DNA of 64,000 nucleotides from Paenibacillus agri (lineage in GTDB: Bacteria; Bacillota; Bacilli; Paenibacillales; Paenibacillaceae). Of this stretch, positions 62,675 through 64,000 are shown piece by piece. The position numbers were made by a program, and so were the translations under genes. Positions within the stretch are counted from its first letter, which is position 1; every line of letters begins with the position of its first letter. The notes below the pieces were generated by a model. It had not been told where the DNA came from. It worked only from the letters and a program-made list of their open reading frames with translations, and did not search any database. The stretch lies in assembly GCF_013359945.1 (NCBI RefSeq), contig NZ_JABWCS010000204.1, positions 90,804-154,803 of the forward strand, read 5' to 3'.

Positions 62675-63442
62675 ATGATATTAGAAAAAGTTATAAATAG
62701 AATTGTAATACAAAGTGAATATAAGGATTTTGTTGATAAGTATATAGATAATATACTTACCGAATTTAAAGGTAAGATTCATAGCATTTATATGTGTGGC
62801 TCGATTCCAAAAGGAACTGCTAAACCTTTTAAGTCAGATGCAGACTTTACTATTGTATGTGTAAATCCCAAAGATATTGATTACGAAAGATTGTCAAATA
62901 TTAAAGACAGGCTTTTGGAAGAATATCCAGTAGTAACTAAGATTGATACGATAATTTGCTCGATTGACGATGTAGTAAGTAAACCAAATGAGTGGGGTTT
63001 TTGGGTAAAGATAATTTGTGTTTGCATATATGGTCATGACGTTGGTGAAAAAGTACCACCGATAATTATTTCTCCAGAGTTCATTTTAGACTTAAATACA
63101 GAGACCAAGGAGGAAGTAGATCGTATACATAGTTTACTTTCTAATGCTAGTGATAACACAATGAAAACTAGATATATTAAAGGTTACTCTAAGAGATTAA
63201 TTCGTGCATTATACTCTTTGGTTTTAGAAGATACAGGTGTATGGCAAGATGACATTTTTAAGATGAAGAATGCCATATTAAACTATTGTGAGATTGACTC
63301 CGCTTTAGTTGATTATCTGTATGCTTGTTACTTTGATAGTAATGTACTTGTTGAAGAGTTTCTGGGAATTGCAGATGAAGTATATAGCTATTTTGAGAAC
63401 GCCTTAAATGCAATGGCTGCTTCCAGAACTTCCTTCGGCTAA
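62675..63442 (+). CDS. Nucleotidyltransferase-fold protein, cassette-borne
   Basis: 255 residues. The nucleotidyltransferase motif is GSIPKGTAKPFKSDADFTIV (about 42-61), with G-S and the D-x-D acids, followed by a helical domain. It resembles aminoglycoside-type nucleotidyltransferases only in the core, so a resistance role is possible but unproven. AT-rich, unlike most of the window. TAGGAGGAG precedes the ATG. Its stop codon lies inside repeat R3. Confidence 0.8.
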   Translation: MILEKVINRIVIQSEYKDFVDKYIDNILTEFKGKIHSIYMCGSIPKGTAKPFKSDADFTIVCVNPKDIDYERLSNIKDRLLEEYPVVTKIDTIICSIDDVVSKPNEWGFWVKIICVCIYGHDVGEKVPPIIISPEFILDLNTETKEEVDRIHSLLSNASDNTMKTRYIKGYSKRLIRALYSLVLEDTGVWQDDIFKMKNAILNYCEIDSALVDYLYACYFDSNVLVEEFLGIADEVYSYFENALNAMAASRTSFG

Positions 63443-63534
63443 CACCATATTGACGCTCCGGGTCACTCTGAGAAGCGAGTGACCACATCCAGCCCCCTAA
63501 GCCCGTCGGGACGTCACTGCGTTAGGTGTTCGGC
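63437..63534. repeat. Foldable cassette-end repeat R3 (attC-like)
   Basis: Nested stems: AACACC (63441-63446) with GGTGTT (63525-63530); TGACG-C-TCC (63451-63459) with GGGACGTCA (63508-63516); GGTCACTC (63461-63468) with GAGTGACC (63477-63484). GTTAGGT at 63521-63527 fits the GTTRRRY core of integron attC sites. It overlaps the stop codon of the gene before it, as attC sites often do. The left core is less exact. Confidence 0.6.
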
Positions 63535-64000
63535 AAGCCTCACAACTATAAGCAGCGACTCTAATTAAAACATAAGACTATTGAGCTCCCTCGAAATGAT
63601 TCTGTTTCCTCACTCAGACTCATGAATTCGCAGGATTTCATCCTGTAGTTATAGTAAAGAAGGGGATGATGAAGGAGTTGGTGGCTGGGAGATGGAGAAT
63701 TGGGCATAGGTAAATAAAGGGTGAGTAAGGATCACCCCTATTGTTCCATCATGTGCACGTCTCCACTTCGCCCTAGCGATTCTCACTCCCATGTCTCAAC
63801 GGGTCATAGCCCTTTCATTCCTTCGTCACATCTAACTAAGGGGTGGAGGTCGGTCTTTCTAACGGAACGGGTCCGAGCCCTTTTGTTTAACATCTCCCGA
63901 TACTCCGTGCTTCTTGTCATCCTGCGAATGCATGAGTCGATGAGGATTGATTGGTTTTATGCTGTTTGCTGGAATACCTTGATCGGTTCGTAAGCGGTAC
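63535..64000. other. Unassigned 3' region
   Basis: No convincing gene. Two related hairpin-forming units occur: AACGGGTC-AT-AGCCCTTT near 63799-63815 and AACGGGTCCG-AGCCCTTTT near 63862-63880, about 65 bp apart. An open frame at 63721-63993 (GTG start) has no ribosome site and low-quality composition. It may be the end of a further mobile element beyond the window. Confidence 0.4.

Noticed and set aside
63721..63993. 90-codon plus-strand frame
   Set aside because: GTG start without ribosome site, no recognisable pattern, and overlap with hairpin motifs.
1..64000. tRNA or rRNA genes
   Set aside because: No cloverleaf with a 3' acceptor and T-loop, and no rRNA segment, was recognised on either strand.

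Overview
The window looks like a chromosomal segment of a Paenibacillus-type, endospore-forming Firmicute. Supporting signs are an alpha/beta SASP behind a sigma-G-type promoter, homologues of the sporulation genes ylbJ, yunB and lytH, a Trp T-box leader, Bacillus-type opuA and fapR/fabH control elements, strong AGGAGG ribosome sites with many TTG/GTG starts, and intrinsic terminators after most units. The genus is an inference from gene content, not a database result.

Layout. Positions 1-8 kb are minus-strand envelope genes: a flippase fragment, a DUF456 membrane protein, a HAD phosphatase, two tandem class B PBP2 paralogues, and a membrane transglutaminase with a small partner. Positions 8-26 kb are mainly housekeeping: an MFS carrier, a Toprim protein, ctaB-sco (cytochrome oxidase assembly), a YfhP-like membrane protein, T-box-trpS, an aldose epimerase, SASP, pepF, a YycC-like protein, truncated globin, ylbJ, NAD kinase, and two exported proteins with copper-amine-oxidase-N-type domains, one of them an S41 protease. 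Positions 26-33 kb match the Bacillus yutD-lipA-lytH-yunB neighbourhood, here separated by unusual repeat-rich spacers. Positions 33-37 kb are the glycine betaine importer opuAA-AB-AC with a divergent GbsR-type regulator. Then come a LacI regulator and fabH under a FapR operator. Positions 40-49 kb are a sugar locus: LacI and membrane AraC regulators, a two-permease ABC importer with its binding lipoprotein, and a cytoplasmic GH30 hydrolase. Positions 49-56 kb hold a VWA surface protein, a YqjF-like protein, an ECF sigma/anti-sigma-like pair with an internal duplication, an MBL hydrolase and a nucleotidyltransferase. Positions 56-59 kb are a compact ArsR regulon (regulator, flavin monooxygenase, MFS pump) in which each gene carries the same 26-bp operator.

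Positions 60-64 kb are accessory: an IS110 element with a candidate bridge-RNA leader, then two visibly AT-rich genes (NUDIX hydrolase, nucleotidyltransferase) bounded by related foldable repeats. They resemble gene cassettes without a visible integrase.

The observations most worth pursuing are (i) a roughly 155-nt multi-hairpin intergenic element present in two full copies (27.0 and 40.1 kb), with the same fold kept by compensatory changes, plus a truncated third copy at 57.9 kb; (ii) the cassette-like array at 61.7-63.5 kb; (iii) the IS110 leader; (iv) an attenuator-like leader before the sigma factor; and (v) a 31-codon membrane peptide gene with its own terminator. All coordinates were read by eye. 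Start codons were moved to the nearest good ribosome binding site where the longest frame lacked one.
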